Origin: Treponema sp.
GTDB lineage: Bacteria > Spirochaetota > Spirochaetia > Treponematales > Breznakiellaceae
Length of the DNA stretch: 10,224 nucleotides
Direction: 5' to 3'
Assembly (NCBI GenBank): GCA_031270205.1
Contig: JAISYA010000144.1
Span: 1-10,224, forward strand
Shown: piece by piece, positions 1 through 6,407 of the stretch
Numbering within the stretch: position 1 is the stretch's first letter
How the letters are laid out: each line of letters starts with the position of its first letter
Position numbers and translations under genes: made by a program
The notes under the pieces: model-generated
What the model was told of the DNA's origin: nothing
Databases searched by the model: none
Seen by the model: the letters and a program-made list of their open reading frames with translations, nothing else

Positions 1-1
1 T

Positions 2-130
2 AACAATCAACTGACGCCGCAGTCGCAGGTGTGGAAGCAGGGCATGCCGGGATGGGCCGCCGCCGGAACGGTACAGGAACTGGCCCCTTTGTTTGCGCAG
101 ACTCCTCCGCCCCCGCCGCCGGCATCATAG
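2..130 (+). CDS. C-terminal end of a GYF_2 (DUF4339) domain protein, probably SPFH/virion-core-like (5' end outside window)
   Basis: Only the last 42 codons are present, in the frame that begins at base 2 and ends at TAG 128-130. The visible peptide has the back half of a GYF_2 domain: LTPQSQVWKQGMPGW followed by AAAGTVQELAPLF, then a short proline run (PPPPPP) before the stop. The 'VW..GM.GW..A..V.EL..LF' pattern is the typical end of this domain. From family knowledge, such tails are common on bacterial SPFH/Band-7 proteins annotated as 'virion core protein', where the GYF_2 domain is a likely protein-binding module. The assignment to SPFH is inference because the upstream part is missing. 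The stop codon overlaps the ribosome binding site of the next gene, which suggests co-transcription and coupling. Confidence 0.8.
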   Translation, partial: NNQLTPQSQVWKQGMPGWAAAGTVQELAPLFAQTPPPPPPAS

Positions 131-133
131 GAG
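129..133 (+). promoter_or_regulatory. ribosome binding site deciding the start at 142
   Basis: AGGAG overlaps the TAG stop of the upstream gene and lies 8 nt before ATG 142. It supports the short start of the Met-rich GYF_2 protein and translational coupling with the gene before it. Confidence 0.75.
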
Positions 134-141
134 AATCGTGT

Positions 142-498
142 ATGTATGATGGATACAGTTTCTATTCAATAGACCGTCTGGTTGAATTCGGGATGGGAAT
201 GGCAATGGCCCAACAAATGGTTCAGACAATGAACCAGGCCATGCGGAATATGCCCGTCCCCGGCGCGGGAAATCCCATGCAAATGCCGCCAACGCCGGAA
301 CGGGTCTACTACGTCGTGCTGGACGGCAAACAGGCCGGCCCTTTCAGCGAAACAGAGCTTACCCGTTTGATCGGTGAGAAAAAATTGTCGAAAGAGACCA
401 AAATATGGTATCCCGGCCTTATGGAATGGAAAAGCGCGGAAGATATTCCCGAAATTCTCAGGCTGGTGGCCCTGACGCCTCCGGCGATAGGAGGATGA
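142..498 (+). CDS. small Met-rich protein with a C-terminal GYF_2 (DUF4339) domain
   Basis: A 118-residue protein. I chose ATG 142 because AGGAG (129-133) sits 8 nt upstream; a longer in-frame extension exists but would run inside the previous gene. Residues 18-48 contain nine methionines, with Met at 18, 22, 26, 30 and 34, so one face of a helix would be lined with Met. Residues about 54-107 form a GYF_2 domain: YYVVLDGKQAGPFSETEL, then KETKIWYPGLMEWKSAEDIP. There is no signal peptide or membrane helix. The GYF_2 part aligns by eye with the end of the preceding gene product. The Gly/Met-rich stretch resembles the linker found in SPFH-GYF_2 proteins, so this could be a shortened relative of the upstream gene that kept only linker and tail. 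A role as a binding partner or adaptor is inference. Confidence 0.85.
   Translation: MYDGYSFYSIDRLVEFGMGMAMAQQMVQTMNQAMRNMPVPGAGNPMQMPPTPERVYYVVLDGKQAGPFSETELTRLIGEKKLSKETKIWYPGLMEWKSAEDIPEILRLVALTPPAIGG
489..494 (+). promoter_or_regulatory. strong ribosome binding site for the membrane protein gene
   Basis: A full AGGAGG lies 5 nt before ATG 500, inside the last codons of the previous gene, whose TGA is at 496-498. Only one base separates that stop from the next start, so the two genes are very likely translated from one mRNA. Confidence 0.8.
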
Positions 499-499
499 A

Positions 500-967
500 A
501 TGAAACTCAATCCTTTTCTGGCATTCATTGCCTTTGCCATGGCCGCGCTGATCGCCTACGGCTTTTTCTCCGCCCATGCGGACAACCAATACCGGATGGT
601 CATCACCGCGGGCGCATTCATTTCGGTTTTTTTGCCTTTGGGCGGCATGCTCGCCCTCAAGGTCAATTCACGGGGGGTGGTAAACCTGCGGGTTCTTTCG
701 GCCCTGTTCGTGATCGCCCTGGTGGTTGAGCATGTTGTTTTTACCATTAAAATACGGGCATGGCAGGCAAAACTTATCATGCTGGCCTTCAACAGCGCCG
801 ACGTGGATGCGTCTGAAATCCGCAAATTTTTGGCCGCCGTACCCGCCGACATTTTAGGGACCGTAGGGACGTTTTCACTTACACCCTATATTGTGGTAAC
901 CGGCCTCATTCTCCTGGCGTATCTTTGTATCGCTTACGTCCTTGTCAAGGCACTGCGGGAAGTATGA
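500..967 (+). CDS. four-helix integral membrane protein of unknown function
   Basis: A 155-residue protein that I cannot assign to a named family. Four hydrophobic segments are visible: residues about 4-23, 33-53, 62-83 and 128-149. A short hydrophilic stretch (about 23-32) separates the first two helices, and a longer soluble loop (about 84-125) containing SADVDASEIRKF separates the third and fourth. The start at ATG 500 is fixed by a perfect AGGAGG. The gene follows the Met-rich GYF_2 gene with a 1-nt gap, so it probably works with the GYF_2 proteins, perhaps as their membrane anchor or partner; that link is inference from position. No catalytic motif is evident. It is the last clear gene of this + strand cluster. 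Confidence 0.8.
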   Translation: MKLNPFLAFIAFAMAALIAYGFFSAHADNQYRMVITAGAFISVFLPLGGMLALKVNSRGVVNLRVLSALFVIALVVEHVVFTIKIRAWQAKLIMLAFNSADVDASEIRKFLAAVPADILGTVGTFSLTPYIVVTGLILLAYLCIAYVLVKALREV

Positions 968-972
968 TCTCT

Positions 973-993
973 CTGTATTGTTTCGCAATACAG
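973..993 (+). other. perfect 8-bp hairpin just after the membrane protein gene
   Basis: CTGTATTG pairs with CAATACAG around the 5-base loop TTTCG, 5 nt after the TGA of the membrane protein gene. The position suits a transcription end or an mRNA-stabilising 3' structure, but no T run follows on either strand, so it is not a canonical intrinsic terminator. Confidence 0.45.
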
Positions 994-1027
994 ACTGAAG
1001 CTTACAGGCAAGAAAGTGCTTTTTGTT

Positions 1028-1204
1028 ATGAGTTACGAAGGTATAATTTTTTTGAAGGCAATAAGAAGCAATTCTTTTAGCGCTTCTGTTGAAGAGTTTC
1101 TCGCCGAAATAAGCATACTGCTCAAAAGCGCGGAACGCCGGAGCGCCATTATTACCGCCGCCACACCCGATGAGGTTTTGCGGATTCTGTCCGCCGGCAA
1201 GTAA
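1028..1204 (+). CDS. possible short orphan protein (58 aa)
   Basis: ATG 1028 opens a 58-residue reading frame ending at TAA 1202-1204; an upstream ATG at 1016 would add four residues. The composition is protein-like: an N-terminal segment with IIFLKAIRSNSF, a middle acidic/aliphatic helix-like part (SVEEFLAEISILLKSAERR), and a tail TPDEVLRILSAGK. I do not recognise a family, and there is no clear Shine-Dalgarno site. Codon third positions shift from AT-rich in the first half to GC-rich in the second, which may mean a real small gene, the remnant of a longer one, or chance. It lies between a hairpin (973-993) and the putative minus-strand terminator (1203-1244), so it would be the last item before the convergent junction. 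Confidence 0.3.
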   Translation: MSYEGIIFLKAIRSNSFSASVEEFLAEISILLKSAERRSAIITAATPDEVLRILSAGK

Positions 1205-1244
1205 AAAATTTGACCTCCCCGGCATGAAAGCGATCTGCCGGGGA
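1203..1244 (-). terminator. putative intrinsic terminator of the mnmG-side operon
   Basis: TCCCCGGCA (1216-1224) pairs perfectly with TGCCGGGGA (1236-1244), a 9-bp GC-rich stem with an 11-base loop. On the minus strand the stem is followed by GGTCAAA and then six Ts (1203-1208). The 7-nt spacer before the T run is longer than usual, which lowers confidence. It lies about 110 nt past the mnmG stop. No T run follows the stem on the + strand, so it should act mainly on minus-strand transcripts. Confidence 0.45.
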
Positions 1245-1351
1245 CAGGCGCAAGCGGGGGCGTATACTCCATTTGAAAATATGACAAGACTCTTTTACAT
1301 GATTGATGACGGAGTGGGCAAAAAAATTTTACGAAGCTCTCGGCACAATCC

Positions 1352-3214
1352 CTATTTCCCGCCACCCTTCTTCACCAGTACCATCAGCAGGGCGATATCC
1401 CCCTGCCTTATGCCGGGTATGCGCGCGGCCTGTCCCACGGTAAGGGGCCTTACGATTTTGAGTTTTTCTTTTGCCTCCGCAGAGAGGCCGGTAACGCCGT
1501 CGTAATCCATGGCGGGATCGAGCTTGACAGCGTCCATTTTGGCGGCCCTGGCGGCGGCGCGCTTTTCTTTTTCGATATAGCCTGCATATTTAATGTCAAG
1601 CCGCGCCCGTTCGAGCCATTCGGCGGGACAGGCGGCGAGATCCGGCGCAAAGGGGATGATGTCGGCCAAGCGGACGCGGGCGTCGGCAAGGCAGCGCTCA
1701 AGGGTTTCACCGGCATGGGGACGCAGGGCCTCAATTTCGGCAAGCGCGGGGCCGCTTGTTTTCCGCTGGGAAAACAGTTCCCGAATCGCGTCCAGGGCTT
1801 CGGTCTTTTTCAGGAAGCGCTCCCAGCGCCGGTCGTCCGCCAGCCCCGCCTCGCGGCCCTTGGGGGTAAGGCGCGTGTCCGCGGTGTCGTGGCGCAGCAT
1901 CAGGCGGTGTTCGGCGCGGCTGGTAAACATCCGGTAGGGCTCTTTGGTTCCCAGGGTGGTGAGGTCGTCCACCAGGACTCCGATATAGGCCTCGGCGCGG
2001 CCCAGCACGAGAGGCGGGCGGCGCGAAAGCTTCATCGCCGCGTTGATACCCGCCATAATGCCCTGTGCGGCGGCTTCCTCGTAGCCGGAACTGCCGTTGG
2101 TCTGCCCGGCGACAAAAAAGCCGGAGAGACGCTTGGACTCAAGGCTGGGATAGAGGTCAAGGGGATCAAGATAATCGTATTCCACCGCGTAGGCGGGCCG
2201 CACGATCACGGCTTCCTCAAGGCCGCGAATGCTATGGATAAAATCCCGCTGCACATCCTCCGGCAGAGAACTGGACGCGCCGTTCATGTACATCTCGTTG
2301 GTGGAAAGCCCCTCGTGCTCAATGAAAATGTGGTGCCGCTCCCGCTGGGGAAAACGGATAACCTTGTCCTCAATTGAGGGACAGTAGCGGGGGCCGGCGC
2401 CGGTGATTTTTCCACTGTACAGGGGAGAGCGGCCAATATTGGCCCTGATAATTTCGTGGGTACGGGGGCAGGTGTAGGTGATCCAGCAGGGCAGCGAAGG
2501 GCCGCCGGCGGTTTCACTGTCAAAGGAAAAAGGCTGCGGCTCTTCGCCGTCTTGCCGCTCCATTTTTGAGTAGTCGATAGTGTTACCCGCAATACGCGCC
2601 GGAGTACCGGTCTTGAGCCGCCCGGCGGGAAAGCCCCGCCGCCGCAGGCTGGCCCCCAGGCCCAGGGCCGCTTCCTCGCCGAGCCGCCCCTCCCGCGCGT
2701 CGTACTCGCCGATGAAAATTTTCCCTTCCATGAAAGTACCCGCCGCGAGAATCACCGCGCGGGCCGGGATACGATGGCCCCGCCGGGTGACAACTCCCCC
2801 GACACGGCTGCCCGCATCCGCAAGAGCGTCTTCAATTATAAGCAGGTCCGTCACAGTGTCCATGAAAATGGCGAGGCCTTTTTGCTTTTCCAAAACCGCG
2901 CGGGCCGCGGCCTGATACGCCTGTTTGTCCGCCTGCGCCCTTGGAGCCTGAACCGCCGGTCCGCGGGAACGGTTGAGCACCCGGTACTGGATCATAACAG
3001 CGTCAATAAGTTTGCCCATTTCGCCGCCCAGCGCGTCTATTTCCCGGACCAGGTTGCCCTTGGAAAGGCCGCCCACCGCGGGATTGCAGGAGAGCGCGCC
3101 GATCCGGTCGGGGTTCTGGGTGATAAGGAGAGTCGAAAAACCGAGACGGGCCGTTGCCAGGGACGCTTCAATCCCCGCATGCCCGCCGCCGATAACAATG
3201 CAGTCGTAGTCCAT
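1352..3214 (-). CDS. mnmG: tRNA uridine-5-carboxymethylaminomethyl modification enzyme MnmG (GidA)
   Basis: A 620-residue FAD-dependent enzyme, close to the family's usual 620-630. With MnmE it installs the (carboxymethyl)aminomethyl group on C5 of wobble uridine 34 in certain tRNAs, in the cytoplasm. Visible landmarks: an N-terminal FAD-binding glycine motif VIGGGHAGIEAS (7-18); SCNPAVGGLSKGNLVREIDA with a conserved cysteine (Cys43); GRLKTGTPARI (198-208); the family signature RYCPSIEDKVIRFP with conserved Cys278; and the second FAD-contacting stretch AGQTNGSSGYEEAAAQG (369-385). The C-terminal helical region ends VLVKKGGGK. ATG 3212-3214 is 6 nt after the mnmE stop, so MnmE and MnmG, which act as a complex, are made from adjacent cistrons. 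The site before the start is weak (GGGG/GGGA), consistent with coupling. No missing residue or frameshift seen. Confidence 0.97.
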   Translation of the reverse strand: MDYDCIVIGGGHAGIEASLATARLGFSTLLITQNPDRIGALSCNPAVGGLSKGNLVREIDALGGEMGKLIDAVMIQYRVLNRSRGPAVQAPRAQADKQAYQAAARAVLEKQKGLAIFMDTVTDLLIIEDALADAGSRVGGVVTRRGHRIPARAVILAAGTFMEGKIFIGEYDAREGRLGEEAALGLGASLRRRGFPAGRLKTGTPARIAGNTIDYSKMERQDGEEPQPFSFDSETAGGPSLPCWITYTCPRTHEIIRANIGRSPLYSGKITGAGPRYCPSIEDKVIRFPQRERHHIFIEHEGLSTNEMYMNGASSSLPEDVQRDFIHSIRGLEEAVIVRPAYAVEYDYLDPLDLYPSLESKRLSGFFVAGQTNGSSGYEEAAAQGIMAGINAAMKLSRRPPLVLGRAEAYIGVLVDDLTTLGTKEPYRMFTSRAEHRLMLRHDTADTRLTPKGREAGLADDRRWERFLKKTEALDAIRELFSQRKTSGPALAEIEALRPHAGETLERCLADARVRLADIIPFAPDLAACPAEWLERARLDIKYAGYIEKEKRAAARAAKMDAVKLDPAMDYDGVTGLSAEAKEKLKIVRPLTVGQAARIPGIRQGDIALLMVLVKKGGGK

Positions 3215-3220
3215 TTCCCG

Positions 3221-4654
3221 CTATTTCCCCACGCAGAAACGGCTGAACATTTCCTCAAGAATATCAGCGGTGGAAATTTCGCCGGTTATCTCCCCCAGGG
3301 AGTTGAGCGCCTCCCGCAGCAGGGGGGCGATGAGGTCGAGCGGCTCCTCCCTGTCAGCCAGATACAGGGCCTCTTCCAGCGCGGCAACGGCGGCCTCAAC
3401 CAGATTTTTCTGCCTGACGGAGCCAAGGGCGGCGCTTTGCGGATTGTCAAAAGCGGTAAAGTCCGCCGTATTTGCGAGCGCCCCGGCGATTGCCCTGACC
3501 AGTTCCGGTATGCCTTTGCCGGTTTTCGCGCTGACGCTGATTGGCCGCTCAGCCGCAAGCGAAAGCGATTCGGGCATGGGGGCAAGATCGGCCTTGTTCC
3601 AAAGGATCAGGATTTGCCGGGAAGGCGGCGTACACTCATTACCGCCGCCGGCCTTTTCAAAATCATCCAAAAAAACCCGGTCCTCACCGGTAAGACCTTC
3701 CGCGCCGTCAATAAGGTACAAAACAAGTTCCGCTTCCTCAAGAAGGCGGCGGCTCCGTTCCACTCCGATTTTTTCAACCGGGTCCCCGGAATCCCGCAAT
3801 CCCGCGGTGTCAAGCAGACGAATCGGGACGCCCTCAATGGAAATCCAAGCCTCTATCCAGTCACGGGTAGTGCCGGGGATTTCGCTTACTATGGAACGTT
3901 CTTCCTTTAACAACAGGTTGAAAAGGCTGGACTTGCCGGCGTTGGGCCTGCCGGCTATTGCCGCCGGAATACCTTCCTGGTAGATCCGTTCCCGCCGCCA
4001 GGAGGAGGCAAGGTTTTTCAAGCGGACAAGGGCTTCTTCGGCCAGGGGCTTGCCGGGGAGCCTCCCCGCCGCCTCTTCGGGATCGGCGCCGATCTCGTCC
4101 TCCGAATAGTCAAGAAACATTTCCGCGCCGGACAGTACCGTTGCCAGCGTTTTTTTTATCGCGTTGATCTCGTCCTGCAGCGCCCCGGACAGGCGGTTTA
4201 CCGCGTGACGGCGGCCCTTGCCGGTTCGGGCTGAAACCAGTTCCATCACCGACTCGGAACGGGTAAGGTCGAGTTTGCCGTTCATAAAAGCGCGGAAGGT
4301 AAATTCGCCGGGCAGGGCGTCGCGGAATCCCGCTTCGCGCAGCGCGTTCATCACCCCCCCGCCCGCGGCGCCGCCGCCGTGGCAGGAAATGTCCAGGCTG
4401 TCTTCGCCGGTGTAGCTTTTCGGGGCGCGAAATACCGAAACGAGCGTTTCATCGATTTTTTCGTCAAAGGCGGCAATCCAGCCGTGCACAACGGTGTTTC
4501 CCCCGGCGTTCAGCAGTTTTTCCGGTTTTGAAAAAATTCCGGCGGCCAGTTCAATCGCGCCCTTGCCGGAACAGCGGATTAAGGTGAGGGCGCTTTTGCC
4601 GGGAGTTGTGGCAAAAGCCGCGATAGGGTTCTCGTCGCCGTAGGAACCGCCCAT
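3221..4654 (-). CDS. mnmE: tRNA modification GTPase MnmE (TrmE/ThdF)
   Basis: A 477-residue GTPase, slightly longer than the common 450-460. It partners MnmG in wobble-uridine modification and binds the one-carbon (tetrahydrofolate) donor through its N-terminal domain. Seen in order: N-terminal domain from PIAAFATTPGKSALTLIR (10-27) with YTGEDSLDISCHGG (81-94) and PGEFTFRAFMNGKLDL (115-130); helical domain; G domain with P-loop GRPNAGKS (235-242), GTTRD (261-265), DTAG (282-285), NKAD (353-356) and SAK (375-377); and the invariant C-terminal FCVGK (473-477) with its catalytic-type cysteine. ATG 4652-4654 overlaps the stop of the PAP2 gene by one base (TAATG), with GAGGA 6 nt upstream. Oddities: a glycine/alanine-rich run GGGAAGGG after the conserved CHG, where a proline is more usual, and a Gly-rich loop near 335-345. 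Confidence 0.97.
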   Translation of the reverse strand: MGGSYGDENPIAAFATTPGKSALTLIRCSGKGAIELAAGIFSKPEKLLNAGGNTVVHGWIAAFDEKIDETLVSVFRAPKSYTGEDSLDISCHGGGAAGGGVMNALREAGFRDALPGEFTFRAFMNGKLDLTRSESVMELVSARTGKGRRHAVNRLSGALQDEINAIKKTLATVLSGAEMFLDYSEDEIGADPEEAAGRLPGKPLAEEALVRLKNLASSWRRERIYQEGIPAAIAGRPNAGKSSLFNLLLKEERSIVSEIPGTTRDWIEAWISIEGVPIRLLDTAGLRDSGDPVEKIGVERSRRLLEEAELVLYLIDGAEGLTGEDRVFLDDFEKAGGGNECTPPSRQILILWNKADLAPMPESLSLAAERPISVSAKTGKGIPELVRAIAGALANTADFTAFDNPQSAALGSVRQKNLVEAAVAALEEALYLADREEPLDLIAPLLREALNSLGEITGEISTADILEEMFSRFCVGK

Positions 4655-5625
4655 TACGCTTCCTCTTTACCGCTGGGCAGCGGCAGGGCGCGGAAGAACC
4701 AGGGAGCGCCGGCGTATATCCACAGAGCGGTGACTACAAATCGAAGAAAATAGAGAATCAGATAATGATCGGCAAACCGGTTTTTCGGGATTATTGTTCC
4801 GAACGCCTCGAAGATCAAAAAAGCGGCGGCAATTCCCGGCAGAAAACGCAAAAAAGCGGCGATGTATTTTGCGGCTCCGGCGGCGCTAAACCCGCAAGAG
4901 CTCCTGAAGCCGATGTAACGCTTATTGAGTATATACCCCGCGGCCATGCCGAGCAGTATTCCGCCGGGAATGATCGCTTCTTCATTCGGCCGGTAAAGGA
5001 TCATGATGAAGGCCGCCAGAGCCATGATGATCAATTCCAGGCGAAGCCCGCCCCGTTCAAGCAGTTTTTTAAGAGAGATACCTTTCCGGCTTTCATCGTC
5101 AATTTGATTTTCAAACTGCCTCTCGATAAAAAAATAAGCCGCAAGAAAGAGGCCGCCGATTATCCAGCCGCCCAGAACATCAGTGGGGAAATGCACCCCC
5201 AGGTAAATCCGGGAAAACCCGATCAAAAGGCAGATGAGTACGGCGGCGCCGTAAAACCGTTTTCGCTTTCCCCAGGAAGCGATGATTATCCAGGCAACCA
5301 GGGAATTCTGGGCATGGCCCGAGGGAAAACCGCCCAGCCGCTCGACAATCATGCCCACCGAAAGATCGTACCCTTCAAAAAAAGGCCGCGGCTGATCGAG
5401 AAGGAATTTGAGGGTGATATTGATCCAGGCGGAAATCAATACCGCCAGCCCCAGGCGCAGCCCCTTTTTTTCGTCAACGCACCAATAAACAAAAGGCAGC
5501 AGAATTATATACGCGACGGAGGAGCCGAAACCCGTAATTATGCGCATAACGGCGGTCAGCGGCGGATTTGAATATGATTGAACGATCCTGATAAAATTGA
5601 GTCCCCATTGAAGCGCGGCTTCCAT
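4654..5625 (-). CDS. PAP2-family membrane phosphatase
   Basis: A 323-residue integral membrane protein with all three parts of the PAP2 (type 2 phosphatidic acid phosphatase) active site: K73-x6-R80-P81 in KFLLDQPRP; PSGH at 101-104 with the catalytic-type histidine; and S138-R139-x5-H145-x3-D149 in SRIYLGVHFPTD. The family removes phosphate from lipid phosphates such as phosphatidic acid or undecaprenyl pyrophosphate; the substrate cannot be told from sequence. About 110 C-terminal residues beyond the PAP2 core carry further hydrophobic segments (about 196-211, 218-232, 252-275, 286-305), so the protein is longer than a minimal PAP2 enzyme. ATG 5623-5625 directly abuts the stop of the upstream lipoprotein gene with GAGG 8 nt before it, and its own stop overlaps the mnmE start, so it is embedded in the operon. 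Confidence 0.92.
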   Translation of the reverse strand: MEAALQWGLNFIRIVQSYSNPPLTAVMRIITGFGSSVAYIILLPFVYWCVDEKKGLRLGLAVLISAWINITLKFLLDQPRPFFEGYDLSVGMIVERLGGFPSGHAQNSLVAWIIIASWGKRKRFYGAAVLICLLIGFSRIYLGVHFPTDVLGGWIIGGLFLAAYFFIERQFENQIDDESRKGISLKKLLERGGLRLELIIMALAAFIMILYRPNEEAIIPGGILLGMAAGYILNKRYIGFRSSCGFSAAGAAKYIAAFLRFLPGIAAAFLIFEAFGTIIPKNRFADHYLILYFLRFVVTALWIYAGAPWFFRALPLPSGKEEA

Positions 5626-6402
5626 CTAAAATACCTCGAAAAAATTTTGCCGAATTCTGTTTATTGAGGCGGCCTGATCCCGTGTCGGGGAAACGGCGGT
5701 TTGTATGTTTGCCATCAATGCCTGAATCCGGTTTTGTAATGCTATCTTATCTATACTGATTAATACAAAAAATTCATAGATATCCCGCTCCACGGTATTT
5801 TCCGTTTCGCCTTCCCCGGTCAGGTCCGCCGCCGGTTCGCCGCTTATCCGCCATTTAATCCAGAAATTGTCTTCTTTCAGCGCTTCAGGATATTCCGCGT
5901 CGGAGGCGCTTTTTATCATTGCCTCAAAAAATTCCCCGTACTCGTCGTCCGGGTAAAGGTCCGCGGCGGCAAGCAGCCGGTTTTCGATTCTTGCCCCGAC
6001 GAGTCTTGGTAAGTCCTGGGCCACGGTAAACCGTTCAGCCCACTGCCGCAGGGCGTTGAGATTCGTCCCGCTGTTTTTCCCGATAAAGATATATTTATCC
6101 CAGTAGACGCCCTGGGCTTCCACCCGCCTGATTCCCCCGTTCAGGAAATTTCCCAGCCATTCGGGCAAAGCCGCGTCCGCCGGCCCGTTCCGTGATTCAA
6201 TAATCTCTCCCGGTACAAGCGTTTCAGCCTGTTCCGGCAAGGGATTGAATTCGGGATGAAAGATAATTTTTTTCTGACCGGCGCAGGCGAAAAAGAACAA
6301 CGGCCCGGTGAGAATAAAAAACACGGAAAAAAATCCGCATATCTGTTTAACAATTTTTGGAGGCAGCAGAAAAAATGGATTTTGGGGAAAGGCCGGGAAC
6401 AT
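5626..6402 (-). CDS. putative lipoprotein of unknown function
   Basis: A 258-residue protein. A hydrophobic N-terminal segment (about 20-39) ends in LFFFAC-AG, with Cys40 as the likely lipidation site; the loose Phe-rich lipobox fits spirochaete lipoproteins. Only one ATG is available, giving an unusually long 16-20 residue stretch before the hydrophobic core, so a non-ATG start further in is possible. The soluble part includes YWDKYIFIGKNSG (about 99-111), RQWAERFTVAQDLPRLVGARIENRLLAAADLYPDDEYGEFF (described by key residues R119, D129, R137, D147, Y154), and a tail VERDIYEFFVLISIDK. The 'protein displays signal, then A/R-rich helix, then W..., then YEFFVLISI' order faintly recalls LPP20-type lipoproteins, but this is a weak guess. 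It starts 5 nt after the upstream lipoprotein gene's stop and its TAG touches the PAP2 ATG. Confidence 0.75.
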   Translation of the reverse strand: MFPAFPQNPFFLLPPKIVKQICGFFSVFFILTGPLFFFACAGQKKIIFHPEFNPLPEQAETLVPGEIIESRNGPADAALPEWLGNFLNGGIRRVEAQGVYWDKYIFIGKNSGTNLNALRQWAERFTVAQDLPRLVGARIENRLLAAADLYPDDEYGEFFEAMIKSASDAEYPEALKEDNFWIKWRISGEPAADLTGEGETENTVERDIYEFFVLISIDKIALQNRIQALMANIQTAVSPTRDQAASINRIRQNFFEVF

Positions 6403-6407
6403 CCGCT

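Noticed and set aside
1320..1345. T7 run on the minus strand just after mnmG as a terminator
   Set aside because: The bases before it do not form a stem of more than about 3 bp.
1033..1365. A 110-codon minus-strand frame downstream of mnmG
   Set aside because: It overlaps the mnmG stop region, crosses the putative terminator, and has no family features or ribosome binding site.
1715..2377. A 220-codon + strand open frame
   Set aside because: Wholly antisense to mnmG, with no recognisable domain.
2774..3910. A 378-codon + strand open frame
   Set aside because: It lies antisense to mnmG and mnmE, both certain from their motifs; long opposite-strand frames are expected in GC-rich genes.
4765..5571. 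A 268-codon + strand open frame
   Set aside because: Antisense to the PAP2 gene; the hydrophilic composition is the complement of membrane-helix codons.
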